Part shown: one piece after another, positions 45,555-55,328 of the stretch
Layout of the letters: the number at the start of each line of letters is the position of its first letter
Position numbering within the stretch: the first letter of the stretch is position 1
DNA from: Psychrobacter sp. JCM 18902
GTDB lineage: Bacteria > Pseudomonadota > Gammaproteobacteria > Pseudomonadales > Moraxellaceae
DNA length: 64,000 nucleotides
Direction of reading: 5' to 3'
NCBI RefSeq assembly: GCF_904846615.1
Contig: NZ_CAJHBK010000001.1
Span: 806,001-870,000 of the forward strand
Translations under genes and position numbers: made by a program
Notes under the pieces: model-generated
Told to the model about the DNA's origin: nothing
Seen by the model: the letters and a program-made list of their open reading frames with translations, nothing else
The model's database searches: none

Positions 45555-46735
45555 TGGTTTCGTGCTTGCAAGTGCTCAATTCTGGCTTGTCTGAGTGCTA
45601 CGCCAATCGCAGGGCCTGTTAGTGCTGAGTCAATATCCTGCATGTTAATGGCATGAAAGCTATTCAATGCTATCATCATCTGACGGTGCTGTGTTGCCAA
45701 TTGCAACACGTGGCTGGTCACTAATAGCTGCGATAACTTATCAGGCTCTTTATGAGCGCCGCAAGTTTGTATGAGGTCAATTTTTTCAGCCACGCTTAAA
45801 TGGCTTATTGTGCTTAGCTTTGTGGCTTGCTGAGCGAAGAGAGTCGAAAATTGAGTGTGTGCCTTTGGTACCTTAGCGGCGTTGCCTATATCATTGATAC
45901 CTTTTATATTGGCTGCTTTATTCACGTTTTCATTTTTATTTTCTGAGGTAAATAAAAATGAATTAAGGCTACTCATTAATAGTGCCCAGCGCTGTGATAG
46001 ATTCAATCGCATTTGCCCTGCGAAATATAGCGCCGTCTGTACCGTTTCACGTATCTGAGTATTAGTCCAATCTTCATGTAGTGGGGCAAAATATTCTATG
46101 AGCGCACCAATCTCAAACAGTTGTTGCCAGTATACCTGCGGCGATAGCTGCATGGTTGCACGGCTAGATTCTTGCCAAATACGCTCTGCACTTAAATGTG
46201 CAAGCTCTCCAGAGTCAACCAATTGGCGCATCAACGTCAAAGTTTCATCAGCAATGACAAAACCTAGGTCATAATAACGGCTATAGAAGCGAGCGGTTCG
46301 AAGCACTCGTAGAGGGTCTTCGCTAAATGCATCGGAGACATGACGCAAGGTTTTGCTTTCTATATCAGCCATGCCACCATAATAGTCAATGACGTCACCG
46401 TTGATAGGCGTATCATCAGTTAAGCTGGTGACTTCTATCGCCATGGCATTAATCGTCAAGTCTCGACGTTGTAGATCCTCTTTTAAGCTGACGTCAGGAC
46501 TGGCATGTACGCTAAAGCCTTTATACCCCAAGCCTTCTTTGCGTTCAGTGCGTGCCAGTGCGTATTCTTCATGGCTACTAGGATGCAAAAATACAGGGAA
46601 ATCTGCACCCACTTGCTGGAACCCTGCATCAAGCATTTCTGCAACAGTTGCACCAACGACGACAAAATCTTTATCTTTAATAGGACGTGCTAACAGTTGA
46701 TCGCGTACCGCGCCGCCGACAAGGTAAATTTGCAT
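45548..46735 (-). CDS. cca: CCA tRNA nucleotidyltransferase
   Basis: A 395-residue class II nucleotidyltransferase that adds or repairs the 3' CCA of tRNAs. N-terminal catalytic core: YLVGGAVRDQLL, the metal Asp pair in KDKDFVVVGAT, then RRDLTINAMAIE and DPLRVLRTARFYSRY. The HD phosphohydrolase domain present in E. coli CCA is not visible; instead the C-terminal half has an Asn/Lys-rich insertion at about residues 255-285. So only the nucleotidyltransferase activity is supported. ATG 46735 begins directly MQIYLVGG, matching the family start. Leftward, with a tRNA gene downstream. Confidence 0.93.
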   Translation of the reverse strand: MQIYLVGGAVRDQLLARPIKDKDFVVVGATVAEMLDAGFQQVGADFPVFLHPSSHEEYALARTERKEGLGYKGFSVHASPDVSLKEDLQRRDLTINAMAIEVTSLTDDTPINGDVIDYYGGMADIESKTLRHVSDAFSEDPLRVLRTARFYSRYYDLGFVIADETLTLMRQLVDSGELAHLSAERIWQESSRATMQLSPQVYWQQLFEIGALIEYFAPLHEDWTNTQIRETVQTALYFAGQMRLNLSQRWALLMSSLNSFLFTSENKNENVNKAANIKGINDIGNAAKVPKAHTQFSTLFAQQATKLSTISHLSVAEKIDLIQTCGAHKEPDKLSQLLVTSHVLQLATQHRQMMIALNSFHAINMQDIDSALTGPAIGVALRQARIEHLQARNQC

Positions 46736-46822
46736 GAATGCCTCTATCTTTTATTTTTATTGAGCAAGTGATGACTGATATTGAATAAGGCTACGTTGCG
46801 TCTTAGCCAATGTATAACAAGC

Positions 46823-46865
46823 AAAAAAAACCAGTCAACGCTATTTAATAGCATTGACTGGTTTT
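46823..46865 (-). terminator. Terminator of maeB
   Basis: AAAACCAGTCAA (46827-46838) pairs with TTGACTGGTTTT (46854-46865), with inner GCTATT/AATAGC pairing. Leftward tail is TTTTTTTTG. It begins 78 bp after the maeB stop. Confidence 0.9.
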
Positions 46866-46942
46866 AGTATAGCAGACGGTCTCTATAAATGAATAATAGA
46901 GACCATCTGGATAATACATACTACTAGGTAGCGCAGGATGAA

Positions 46943-49276
46943 TTACTGATTTTCGCTCGCCAAATCTTGAGCTTCAGTAACGGAAAGAGCGGTCATATTG
47001 ACGATACCACGTGCAGTTGCTGATGGTGTGAGAATATGTACTGGTTTGCTAGTACCTAATAAAATAGGACCAATAGAGGCGCTACCAGTTGCTGTCTTGA
47101 GTAAGTTAAAGGCAATATTTGAGGCGTCAAGTGTTGGCAAGATGAGCAGATTTGCAGCACCTTTTAATGGACTTGATGGCATGTTGTTTAAACGAATATG
47201 TTCATTCAACGCGGCGTCACCTTGCATCTCGCCGTCGAATTCAAAGTCTACATTCATATCTGTCAGCAGTTCATGGACCTTGCGCATTTTTACAGCACTG
47301 GTGCGATTTGAAGCGCCAAAGTTAGAGTGAGAAACGAGCGCGACACGCGGTGTAATACCAAAGCGACGTAACTGATCAACTGCCAAGACAGTCATTTCAG
47401 CCAATTGTTCAGCCGTTGGATCTTCGTGGATATAAGTATCAGCGATGAAAATATTACGATCTTGCATGAGTACCGCATTCATAGCATAGAAGTCGTTCAC
47501 ACCTTCTTTTTTGCCAATAACGCTTTGTACATATTTTAAGTGCAACTGATAATGGCTAAACGTACCACATACCATACCATCTGCAGCGCCATTTTCGACC
47601 AATAGTGAGCCGATCAATGTGGTCTTACGACGAACATCACGACGAGCAAGTTCAATACTCACACCAAGACGTTTGTTCTTCTCGTAGTAACCCTGCCAGT
47701 AGTCTTTATAACGAGGATCGTCATCGATATTGACGATAGAGATGTTCACACCATCTTTTAGACGTAACCCTAGTTTTTCGATATTGGCTTCGATGACTGA
47801 AGGACGACCAATTAAAATAGGTTGGGCTAGCTTTTCATCAACGACCACTTGCACAGCAAGTAAGATATTATTGTCTTCACCTTCACAGTAAACGATACGC
47901 TTTGGATCGGCTTTAGCGCGAGCAAAGATTGGTTTCATCACGAATGCAGAGTTATAGACAAACTCAGACAGACGCTGACGATAAGCTTGCATATCAGCGA
48001 TAGGTAAGGTTGCAACGCCTGAGTCCATCGCAGCTTGAGCGACCGCAGACGCGATCTCGATGATTAGGTTTGGCTCTAAAGGTCCTGGAATCAGGTAATC
48101 ACGACCGAAACTTTGCATTTTTTCGATGTTTCTAGCGCTGGTGGTCGGCGTTGCTTCAACGTGTGCCATCGCAGCGATAGCTCTTACACAAGCAACTTTC
48201 ATCTCTTCGTTAACAGTCGTGGCACCAACATCTAATGCGCCGCGGAAGATATAAGGGAAGCATAAAGCGTTGTTTACTTGGTTTGGATAGTCTGAGCGAC
48301 CCGTTGCCATGATGACATCTGGACGTACGGCGTGCGCCAATTCTGGCATGATCTCAGGCGTTGGGTTAGCAAGTGCAAATACGATAGGGTCTTTTGCCAT
48401 ACGGCGAACCATATCTTCAGATAACGTGCCAGGCATCGATAGACCAAGGAACATATCGACATCATCCATCACTTCGTCGATAGTGGTCGCAGTCGTCTCA
48501 CGCGCATAGCGCTGTTTGGTTTCGTCAAGATTTTCACGGATAGTCGTAATGATACCGCGTGAATCTGAAACAAAGATATTATTTTTGTTTACACCAAGTG
48601 CGCAAATAATATCTAAACAAGAAATGGCGGCGGCACCGGCACCTGAACAGACGATTTTAATCTCTTCGATTTTTTTGCCAGTAATCAATAGCGCGTTGAG
48701 CATCGCTGCTGCAACAATGATTGACGTACCATGTTGGTCATCATGAAAGACTGGAATGTTCATACGCTTACGTAATTCACGCTCAATTTTGAAACATTCT
48801 GGTGCTTTGATGTCTTCTAGATTGATGCCACCGAAAGTAGGCTCAAGAGAAGCAACTGCCTCGATGAATTTGTCTGGATCATTTTGTGCAATTTCAATAT
48901 CAAAAACGTCGATACCTGCGAATTTTTTGAATAGAACCCCTTTACCTTCCATTACAGGCTTCGATGCCAATGGCCCGATATTACCTAGACCCAGTACCGC
49001 AGTACCGTTGGTGATAACACCAACCAAGTTGCTACGGGCGGTATATTTAGCCGCTAGTGTTGGATCTCTTTGAATCTCAAGACAAGGAACTGCCACACCT
49101 GGTGAATAGGCAAGTGCTAAGTCACGTTGGTTTGCTAACTGCTTAATAGGGGTGACAGAGATTTTACCTGGACGTGGGAACTCATGATAATGTAAGGCAG
49201 CTTGTTCAAACTGCTCTTTTTCTGTACTAAGGTTATCCGTATTCAAAGTGGTATCGTCATTCATAATAATTGCCAT
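46943..49276 (-). CDS. maeB: NADP-dependent malic enzyme with C-terminal phosphotransacetylase-like domain
   Basis: 777 residues in the MaeB layout. The malic enzyme domain spans ~1-430 ([75 protein letters not shown]). A phosphate acetyl/butyryltransferase-like domain spans ~440-777 ([51 protein letters not shown]). In E. coli the second domain has no PTA activity and mediates allosteric control. Start is uncertain: ATG 49276 and ATG 49264 both lack good ribosome sites; a far-upstream TTG adds 22 hydrophobic residues and is rejected. Confidence 0.94.
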   Translation of the reverse strand: MAIIMNDDTTLNTDNLSTEKEQFEQAALHYHEFPRPGKISVTPIKQLANQRDLALAYSPGVAVPCLEIQRDPTLAAKYTARSNLVGVITNGTAVLGLGNIGPLASKPVMEGKGVLFKKFAGIDVFDIEIAQNDPDKFIEAVASLEPTFGGINLEDIKAPECFKIERELRKRMNIPVFHDDQHGTSIIVAAAMLNALLITGKKIEEIKIVCSGAGAAAISCLDIICALGVNKNNIFVSDSRGIITTIRENLDETKQRYARETTATTIDEVMDDVDMFLGLSMPGTLSEDMVRRMAKDPIVFALANPTPEIMPELAHAVRPDVIMATGRSDYPNQVNNALCFPYIFRGALDVGATTVNEEMKVACVRAIAAMAHVEATPTTSARNIEKMQSFGRDYLIPGPLEPNLIIEIASAVAQAAMDSGVATLPIADMQAYRQRLSEFVYNSAFVMKPIFARAKADPKRIVYCEGEDNNILLAVQVVVDEKLAQPILIGRPSVIEANIEKLGLRLKDGVNISIVNIDDDPRYKDYWQGYYEKNKRLGVSIELARRDVRRKTTLIGSLLVENGAADGMVCGTFSHYQLHLKYVQSVIGKKEGVNDFYAMNAVLMQDRNIFIADTYIHEDPTAEQLAEMTVLAVDQLRRFGITPRVALVSHSNFGASNRTSAVKMRKVHELLTDMNVDFEFDGEMQGDAALNEHIRLNNMPSSPLKGAANLLILPTLDASNIAFNLLKTATGSASIGPILLGTSKPVHILTPSATARGIVNMTALSVTEAQDLASENQ

Positions 49277-49638
49277 GGTTAGAATAAATTGGAATAAATT
49301 GGAATAAAGTAAATGGAGATAAAAGTAACGTTTTACCCTCAAAAAATCATGGAATAATAATCCTCTAAGGGTAACGTGACGCTAAACAGTTAATAATTTA
49401 AAGTGTCAGGATTAGCGATTAAGCATTGAACCAAAAAAGTAATCTAGTGGAATAGTTATTCTAGCACTATTGCCAATTCACTGCCTAGTCAGCTGCCGTG
49501 AACGGCGAGAATAATATAGTAAAATGATATTCATTATTTAGCCAATTAATAATGCCAAAAAATAGGGTTAAATATCAACCTTAATCTTATAATGTTTCAA
49601 AATATTACAGAATAGCAGTTTAATTTAATAACCTATCA

Positions 49639-51105
49639 TTAAGACGAGCAACTAATCGGCATTTGCGGCGCATGTGGGGTAGGCGGCACCGTATCGAGAA
49701 GGATAGCGATTGCTTGTACCTGATAAGGGTTAGCCAGTAAATCGAATACTCGACTCACTTCTTCGAACTGTCCTTGTTCTGCTGCAGTAATGGCACGCTG
49801 CGCCATACTATTACGCAGTACATAAACAGGATTGTTGGCTGTCATATCGTCGATAACTTGCTCAAGTGGCAGCTGCTGTATTTGAGCCACATAACGAGTC
49901 GACCAATCTTGCCAGACTTGTTGGGCATCATCGCTAAGCTCATTTATCATGGTTGACAATAGCTGCTCTTCATAATGGTGCTCATCCGGCGCGACCAAAC
50001 CGAGTAGCGCACGGAAGCTATTGGTATAGTCCAGCAAGTTGTCTTCTAACAAGGTTAACCATTCGAAAGCTAAGGTTAAGCTCTCTTTTGCATGCGGCAA
50101 CCCAAGTTTACGGCACAGTCCTTGCTGATAATGCTGCATAAAGGTAGCCTCATAAGGCGCTAGACAGTCTGCTAACGCCTCACGTGTTACGCCTTCTAAG
50201 CGCATAAAATGTGGCAGCCAAGCATTGAGATTCCAGTGACCAATAGCAGGTTGATTCTGATAAGCGTAGCGACCAGTATGATCAGAGTGGTTGTTGATCC
50301 AAGCAGGATTAAAACGCTCCATAAAACCAAATGGACCAAAGTCTAAGGTGCTACCAGTGATAGAGAGGTTGTCAGTATTCATTACGCCATGCGCAAAGCC
50401 AATCAGTTGCCAGTCAGCGATCATTCGTGCGGTTCGCTCAATCACCGTGGTTAAAAATGTCAGTATGGGAGCGTCACTATCACGGCACTCTGGATAATAA
50501 GTATCGATCATATAATCGGTGAACTCAGCGAGCAAATCAGGAGCAAAGCTGGCAATCCACTCGATATGACCCAAACGAATGTGACTATCAGCCACGCGCA
50601 TCAATGCCGCACCTGCTTCCATGCGCTCACGGCGCACCCTCGTGTCGGAGACAACAAATCCCAAAGCATTAGAGGAAGGAACACCTAATTGTGTAAGGGC
50701 ATGACCACATAAATACTCGCGAATAGTGCTGCGCAAGACAGCACGCCCATCACCCATCCGCGAGTAAGGCGTCAGACCAATGCCCTTAAGGTGCAAGTCT
50801 TGCAATTGATTATTGTTATCGAGCACTTGTGCCATCAGCAAGCCGCGCCCATCACCCAATTGACCTGCCCATTGCCCAAATTGGTGACCCGCATAAACCA
50901 TGGCCAATGGCTTAAAATCCGCTGGCACGTATTGACCACCGAGTATCTCTACCCAATGTGTCATTAAATCTTCATCATCTGTCCAGCCTAACTGCTGCGC
51001 AACGTGCATGTTGAAATGTCCAGCACGTGGATTGTCCAGCGGCGTCGGCGGTTGCTCATGATAAAGGCGTGTGTCTAGATTGATATAGGTATTTTGATAG
51101 CGCAT
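49639..51105 (-). CDS. selO: Protein adenylyltransferase SelO (YdiU)
   Basis: A 488-residue pseudokinase-fold enzyme that transfers AMP to protein Ser/Thr/Tyr residues in redox homeostasis. Seen are YAGHQFGQWAGQLGDGRG, LKGIGLTPYSRMGDGRAVLRS, FAHGVMNTDNLSITGSTLDFGPFGF (the inverted active site with N-T-D-N and D-F-G) and PxxRYAYQNQP-type sequence. It ends in PISCSS, with Cys where the selenoprotein homologues carry Sec. ATG 51105 (MRYQNTYINLDTRL) with AGGA 9 bp upstream is chosen over an ATG 18 codons earlier. It is alone, leftward. Confidence 0.94.
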   Translation of the reverse strand: MRYQNTYINLDTRLYHEQPPTPLDNPRAGHFNMHVAQQLGWTDDEDLMTHWVEILGGQYVPADFKPLAMVYAGHQFGQWAGQLGDGRGLLMAQVLDNNNQLQDLHLKGIGLTPYSRMGDGRAVLRSTIREYLCGHALTQLGVPSSNALGFVVSDTRVRRERMEAGAALMRVADSHIRLGHIEWIASFAPDLLAEFTDYMIDTYYPECRDSDAPILTFLTTVIERTARMIADWQLIGFAHGVMNTDNLSITGSTLDFGPFGFMERFNPAWINNHSDHTGRYAYQNQPAIGHWNLNAWLPHFMRLEGVTREALADCLAPYEATFMQHYQQGLCRKLGLPHAKESLTLAFEWLTLLEDNLLDYTNSFRALLGLVAPDEHHYEEQLLSTMINELSDDAQQVWQDWSTRYVAQIQQLPLEQVIDDMTANNPVYVLRNSMAQRAITAAEQGQFEEVSRVFDLLANPYQVQAIAILLDTVPPTPHAPQMPISCSS

Positions 51106-51331
51106 ACAAGCCGTTCCTGCTTTTGAAGTATAAGTAAAGTGTAGGGGCGATAAAAGCACTATAGCATAGCCTTGATATTACATCGTTTCACTCTGTCCAT
51201 CTCTTGTAATAGCGCACCCAAAAACCATGAGTAATATTGAATGCATTTAGCCTATCAAACAAAGATATTGCTTCCACTTATCCTTTTGATTTCTATAAAT
51301 CAATGTTCGACACGATCTATAAAAGATGAGC

Positions 51332-51365
51332 AAAAAAATCCCTCTATCTGCTACAGATAGAGGGA
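51332..51365 (-). terminator. Terminator of the acyl-CoA desaturase gene
   Basis: TCCCTCTATCTG (51339-51350) pairs with CAGATAGAGGGA (51354-51365) around a 3-nt loop. Leftward it is followed by TTTTTTT. It starts 63 bp after the stop at 51429. Confidence 0.92.
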
Positions 51366-51428
51366 AGGAGAAGCTTTACAATTATCGTTCATCACAAAAG
51401 TAATAAAATACAGTTTAATAATCAGCGA

Positions 51429-52832
51429 TTATGCTGCCTTTTTACTGATACCAATCGAGCGAAACGCGGTTTTTAAATTGCTATTATGCTCAAGAATTTT
51501 TTGTTCAATTTTGGCATAGTCATGCTTTAGCTCATCTTCCACTTCATGCAAGCGATCGGCATATTCTGTCTTTTTCAGCTCAATCGTTTTGGCTTTGAGT
51601 GCTTGCCATTCTTCAACAGTCTGCATAAAGGCATCATATTCAAACTTAATACGGTCTTGGAAGCTCTTCATCGCATGAGGAAGATCAATGCCGCTTACTG
51701 CTGCTGTATCGATTTGCTGCTGAGCCGCTTTAAATTGCATTTGTACTTCTGCATGCTTGATAGTGGTGTCATCAACGGTACGTAGCTCACTGGTTAAGCC
51801 CAGCTTCGATAAGCCAGCAATCAACCATTTAGTAGGATCATACTGCCACCATTTTACGCCGTTACGATAATCGTATTGGAAGAAGTGATGGTAGTTATGA
51901 TAACCCTCACCCCACGTAAAGATAGCTAAGAAGAAGTTATCGCGAGCAGTATTGGTATCCGTATAAGGACGCGTGCCAAACATATGACATAGCGAGTTAA
52001 TAAAGAAGGTAAAGTGGTGCGTCAGTACCAGACGTAGTAAGCCTACGATGACCAAAGTACCCCAAACATCACCCAATAACCAACCGATCGCAGCGACTGC
52101 ACCGATGTTCAATGCCGCAACCCAGAGACCGTAATATTTATGCTGAATCTGTAAGGTTCTATCTTTGGTTAGGTCAGGGATATTTTTATAGTCAAATTTA
52201 CCACTAGGATAATTGCGTAGCATCCAGCCCATGTGACTGAAGAAAAAGCCACGCTTTGCTGAGTACGGGTCTTCTAAGCGATCATCGACATGACGATGAT
52301 GCGTACGGTGACCAGAAACCCAATCAAATGCTGAACCTTGTACGGCAAAGGTAGAACCTAGCAATAAAAAGTTTTTGACGATCGGGTGCGCTTTATAAGC
52401 ACGATGCGATAGCAGGCGATGATAACCAGCGGTAATACTAATGCCTGTCCATACCATAAAGGCACCAAATACGCCCCAAACTGGCGCGCTAACATCATGA
52501 GTAAATAAATACCATGGTGTAATGATCGCAGCAGCAATAGGTGTTGCTACTAGAATAGTCGCTGGAATCCAGTTGATCGGCGCTTTTGTAAACTCAAACT
52601 CGCGCATATCAATGCTGTCTTCTTTAGTAGCGACATCTTGCTCTCCCGCAACATGAGCGTAGTTGCGTTTGGCAACAGGCTGCTCATTAAGCGAGCTTGC
52701 AGTTTTACTCTCGTCAAAACGTGTCTTAAAACGTGTGGCTTGAGTGCTGGCGGCTTTGATAAGCGTATCACCAGATTTGATAGCGAAACGTAAGCCTTTA
52801 AGCGGTAAGCCAAGTGCTTTTTTTGCAATCAT
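51429..52832 (-). CDS. Acyl-CoA delta-9 desaturase (membrane di-iron)
   Basis: A 467-residue integral membrane desaturase that would put a cis double bond in saturated acyl chains, relevant to cold adaptation. All three His boxes are present: HRLLSHR, HRTHHRHVDD and GEGYHNYHHFF, with four hydrophobic segments between. The length exceeds the usual ~300-400 residues because of a ~95-residue N-terminal cytosolic segment and a ~120-residue C-terminal charged, coiled-coil-like tail (from about residue 345). ATG 52832 is taken; no strong Shine-Dalgarno is seen. Monocistronic, with its own terminator. Confidence 0.92.
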   Translation of the reverse strand: MIAKKALGLPLKGLRFAIKSGDTLIKAASTQATRFKTRFDESKTASSLNEQPVAKRNYAHVAGEQDVATKEDSIDMREFEFTKAPINWIPATILVATPIAAAIITPWYLFTHDVSAPVWGVFGAFMVWTGISITAGYHRLLSHRAYKAHPIVKNFLLLGSTFAVQGSAFDWVSGHRTHHRHVDDRLEDPYSAKRGFFFSHMGWMLRNYPSGKFDYKNIPDLTKDRTLQIQHKYYGLWVAALNIGAVAAIGWLLGDVWGTLVIVGLLRLVLTHHFTFFINSLCHMFGTRPYTDTNTARDNFFLAIFTWGEGYHNYHHFFQYDYRNGVKWWQYDPTKWLIAGLSKLGLTSELRTVDDTTIKHAEVQMQFKAAQQQIDTAAVSGIDLPHAMKSFQDRIKFEYDAFMQTVEEWQALKAKTIELKKTEYADRLHEVEDELKHDYAKIEQKILEHNSNLKTAFRSIGISKKAA

Positions 52833-53056
52833 ATAATATCCCTAGCGGTATTAATTTAAGCCTATATGATACCTTAAAAAATCAATAAAGTGAACAGTTA
52901 TACACTGTAAAAATATTGCTAAATAACAATAACTTGTATTGATTATGGAATGTATTAACGAAAATAATGGATGACTTATCAGGCATTGAGGAGAAGTGTA
53001 AGTAACACCGTAGATATGTAGATGATTTTAAATAAATCAAATAAAGGCGATGCTTA

Positions 53057-53785
53057 TTAACCCAGCAGTAAATGACTTGGATAATCAGTGATGATGACGT
53101 CAGCTTGCCACGCGATCAGCTGTTTAATCGTGTCAATATCATTAACCGTCCACGCACTAACTGGCAAGCCATAACGGTGGCTATGTTCAATGACTGCTCG
53201 ACTAATCAGCGGATAATGAATACCTATCTGAACACAGCCAAGTTGCAAGGCGGCATTCGGTGCAGTCATTAAGACTTCAGGTGTGCGAATGAGCAAGCCG
53301 CGAGAGATATGCTTTAGTAATGGATGACGTTGTAAGCGAACATGTAGCTCTACATCAAAGCTGGTCAGCACAATGGGTAGTTTGGCAAGTGGGCTATCGA
53401 TGAGGTTGCGTGTCAATGCTTTTACCAATTTAGCATAATCAGTACGGTCATGCGTTTTAATCTCCAGTTCAATATCAGTAAAGCCCTTTAGCAACGGCGC
53501 TACCTGCCCTAATGTGATAATCTGATGACCAAACTGCGAATGGCGTTGAATCTCAGTAAGATTTAACTGATCAACACGCGCTTGCTGACCACACATGCGT
53601 TGCAGCGTGTCATCATGAAACACGATTAAATGACCATCCGCACTCAGTTGTACATCAAACTCAACCCCTGCTAGACCCTGAATGTTAAGACGTTGAGCGT
53701 ACTCAAAGCCTGAAAAGGTATTTTCTAATGCTTCGCCGCGCGCACCGCGATGACCCAATAAAAGCGTGTTTTCGAAATTTATCAT
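53057..53785 (-). CDS. Glycerophosphodiester phosphodiesterase
   Basis: A 242-residue cytoplasmic GDPD that hydrolyses deacylated phospholipid headgroup esters to glycerol-3-phosphate. Catalytic landmarks: LLGHRGARGEALENT (His-Arg and Glu-Asn), VEFDVQLSADGHLIVFHDDTLQR (metal Glu/Asp and catalytic His), ELEIKTH, and the C-terminal SAWTVNDID. No signal peptide, so UgpQ-like rather than the periplasmic GlpQ. ATG 53785 lacks a strong ribosome site. No partner genes nearby. Confidence 0.93.
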   Translation of the reverse strand: MINFENTLLLGHRGARGEALENTFSGFEYAQRLNIQGLAGVEFDVQLSADGHLIVFHDDTLQRMCGQQARVDQLNLTEIQRHSQFGHQIITLGQVAPLLKGFTDIELEIKTHDRTDYAKLVKALTRNLIDSPLAKLPIVLTSFDVELHVRLQRHPLLKHISRGLLIRTPEVLMTAPNAALQLGCVQIGIHYPLISRAVIEHSHRYGLPVSAWTVNDIDTIKQLIAWQADVIITDYPSHLLLG

Positions 53786-54223
53786 AATTTATATGGTTGG
53801 TTAGTGATACGCGCAATCATATAGTGCTAAAACAACAGCGTCTAATAAAATTTGCTCGATAGAGCAATATTAATATGTGGTTCCTTTTATCCAAAAACTT
53901 TATAGAGATGAGCTGAGCGAAATCTTAGAATATGTTTACTGTCTGTCAAACATTCAACAGACCCTAGTTGATCGCGGTAGTCTAAAAGCGTATTTACAGC
54001 GAATTCATAAGTATGTATTTGTTATGTTTTTGCAACTAAATACAGGTTTTACCTATAATGAGGGGCGTTATTTGTATATCCATGAGCTACACTAATGAAC
54101 ATTTTATTTAAACACCGTATAATAATCTGGTTTTCAAACCTAGGGCAGCTAGGGTTGCGGTTTGAACATCAATCACTGTCCGTCAGTGGCGGTACGTATT
54201 AGTAAATTGGGAGCAAAAGAAAT
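53786..54223. other. Intergenic region before the lipoprotein gene
   Basis: 438 bp. A 72-codon GTG-initiated frame (53877-54095) exists but has no ribosome site or recognisable motif, and I do not call it. A TATAAT at about 54117-54122 could serve the lipoprotein gene. Confidence 0.5.
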
Positions 54224-55159
54224 ATGAGCGTAGCAAATAAAAACGTGAGCAAGTGGTATAAAGTGGCTGGTATTGGCATGGTATGTGGTTTAGCGCTTGC
54301 TGGCTGTGATCGCTCAGAGAAGGAAGATACCACCGAGACGGCAGAGCTCACAGAGCAAGAGTCTGCGTCTACTGAAAACACCGCAGCTACTGCGGTGAGC
54401 TGTGATGACCCAATGGTACAAGATCGTCTCAAAACGGCTCTGAAAAACACGCTTAATCAACAAGCACAAACGCTGGCTGCCAACTACGCAAATGATGCAG
54501 AGATCAGTCTCGCTAGCGGCGCTATCACTAATAAAACCAACGGCATTGTGATTGATGTACAAAATGCTGCAGTTTTACAAGCAGCCAATGACAATGGTAT
54601 GACGACTTGTCAGGCAAGCGTGAGCATGACGTTACCAAGCGAAGATTTATATCAAGCCAGTCAAGTACAAGCAGCCAACAATCTGCCGAGCCTACAATCA
54701 CGTTTAGCGCAAAATAACATTCGTATCAATAATAACATGTTGGTTGATGATGCCTTTACCTATGTCGTTGGTACTCAAGGCGGTCAAGTACGCACACGTA
54801 TTGCTGGGCAGCCAGCATTGATTACTGTGGTCGCCGATGTGATGGCAGGCTCTGTATTTAAATCAGCGATGGATGAGCAGCGCGCCCAACGTAGCACTGA
54901 GCGCCGTGCAGCACAAAACGATGACAGTCAGTCAGCACCCGTTCGTCAGCCTCAAGTAGTCAAGCCAGTTGAGCCGATTCGTCCTACTCAGCCTGCCACG
55001 CCGCCGACTATTAACAATCCAAGCAGTAGTAATACGGATAGCAGCGCGTCAGCCACTCCTGAGGTTAAAACCCCAGCCACCCCAGCCGTACCGAAATCAG
55101 TACCTAAAGATGAAAGTATCGATATGGTCATTATTGAAGATAACAGCGCTACTTACTAA
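54224..55159 (+). CDS. Predicted lipoprotein of unknown function
   Basis: 311 residues; I do not recognise the family. The signal segment ends LALAGC (lipobox, Cys at about residue 28) and is followed by a Glu/Thr/Ser-rich acidic linker. A globular region of about residues 60-215 contains two Cys (SCDDP and TTCQAS) that could pair, and looks like a repeated alpha/beta domain (AEISLASGAI, NNIRINNN). The last ~90 residues are Pro/Thr/Ser/Ala-rich and likely disordered or wall-spanning, ending DMVIIEDNSATY. GGGAGC lies before ATG 54224. It stands alone between a phosphodiesterase gene and a cobalamin gene, with a good terminator. Confidence 0.8.
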   Translation: MSVANKNVSKWYKVAGIGMVCGLALAGCDRSEKEDTTETAELTEQESASTENTAATAVSCDDPMVQDRLKTALKNTLNQQAQTLAANYANDAEISLASGAITNKTNGIVIDVQNAAVLQAANDNGMTTCQASVSMTLPSEDLYQASQVQAANNLPSLQSRLAQNNIRINNNMLVDDAFTYVVGTQGGQVRTRIAGQPALITVVADVMAGSVFKSAMDEQRAQRSTERRAAQNDDSQSAPVRQPQVVKPVEPIRPTQPATPPTINNPSSSNTDSSASATPEVKTPATPAVPKSVPKDESIDMVIIEDNSATY

Positions 55160-55222
55160 TTGGTAAGATTTAAGCTGTTATCGAACCATATTGTCGTGAC
55201 TGAATAGTATCGATTAGTCAAT

Positions 55223-55257
55223 AAAAAGCCCGCAGTGTTAAGGTTGCGGGCTTTTTT
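55223..55257 (+). terminator. Terminator of the lipoprotein gene
   Basis: AAAAAGCCCGCA (55223-55234) pairs with TGCGGGCTTTTT (55245-55256), 10-nt loop, then T. The symmetric A/T flanks would also serve the convergent adenosyltransferase gene. Confidence 0.92.
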
Positions 55258-55328
55258 ATATTTTATGCTAGGGCTTGATTCTAGGGTGTTATTTTAGCGT
55301 TTTAGTCCACTGAAGTAGTCCTGCGCAA

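Noticed and set aside
46943..49276. A functional phosphotransacetylase fused to malic enzyme
   Set aside because: This is the standard MaeB layout, where the PTA-like domain is regulatory in studied members.
53877..54095. A 72-codon GTG-initiated frame before the lipoprotein gene
   Set aside because: No Shine-Dalgarno and no family features; could be a short orphan gene, but the sequence alone does not support it.
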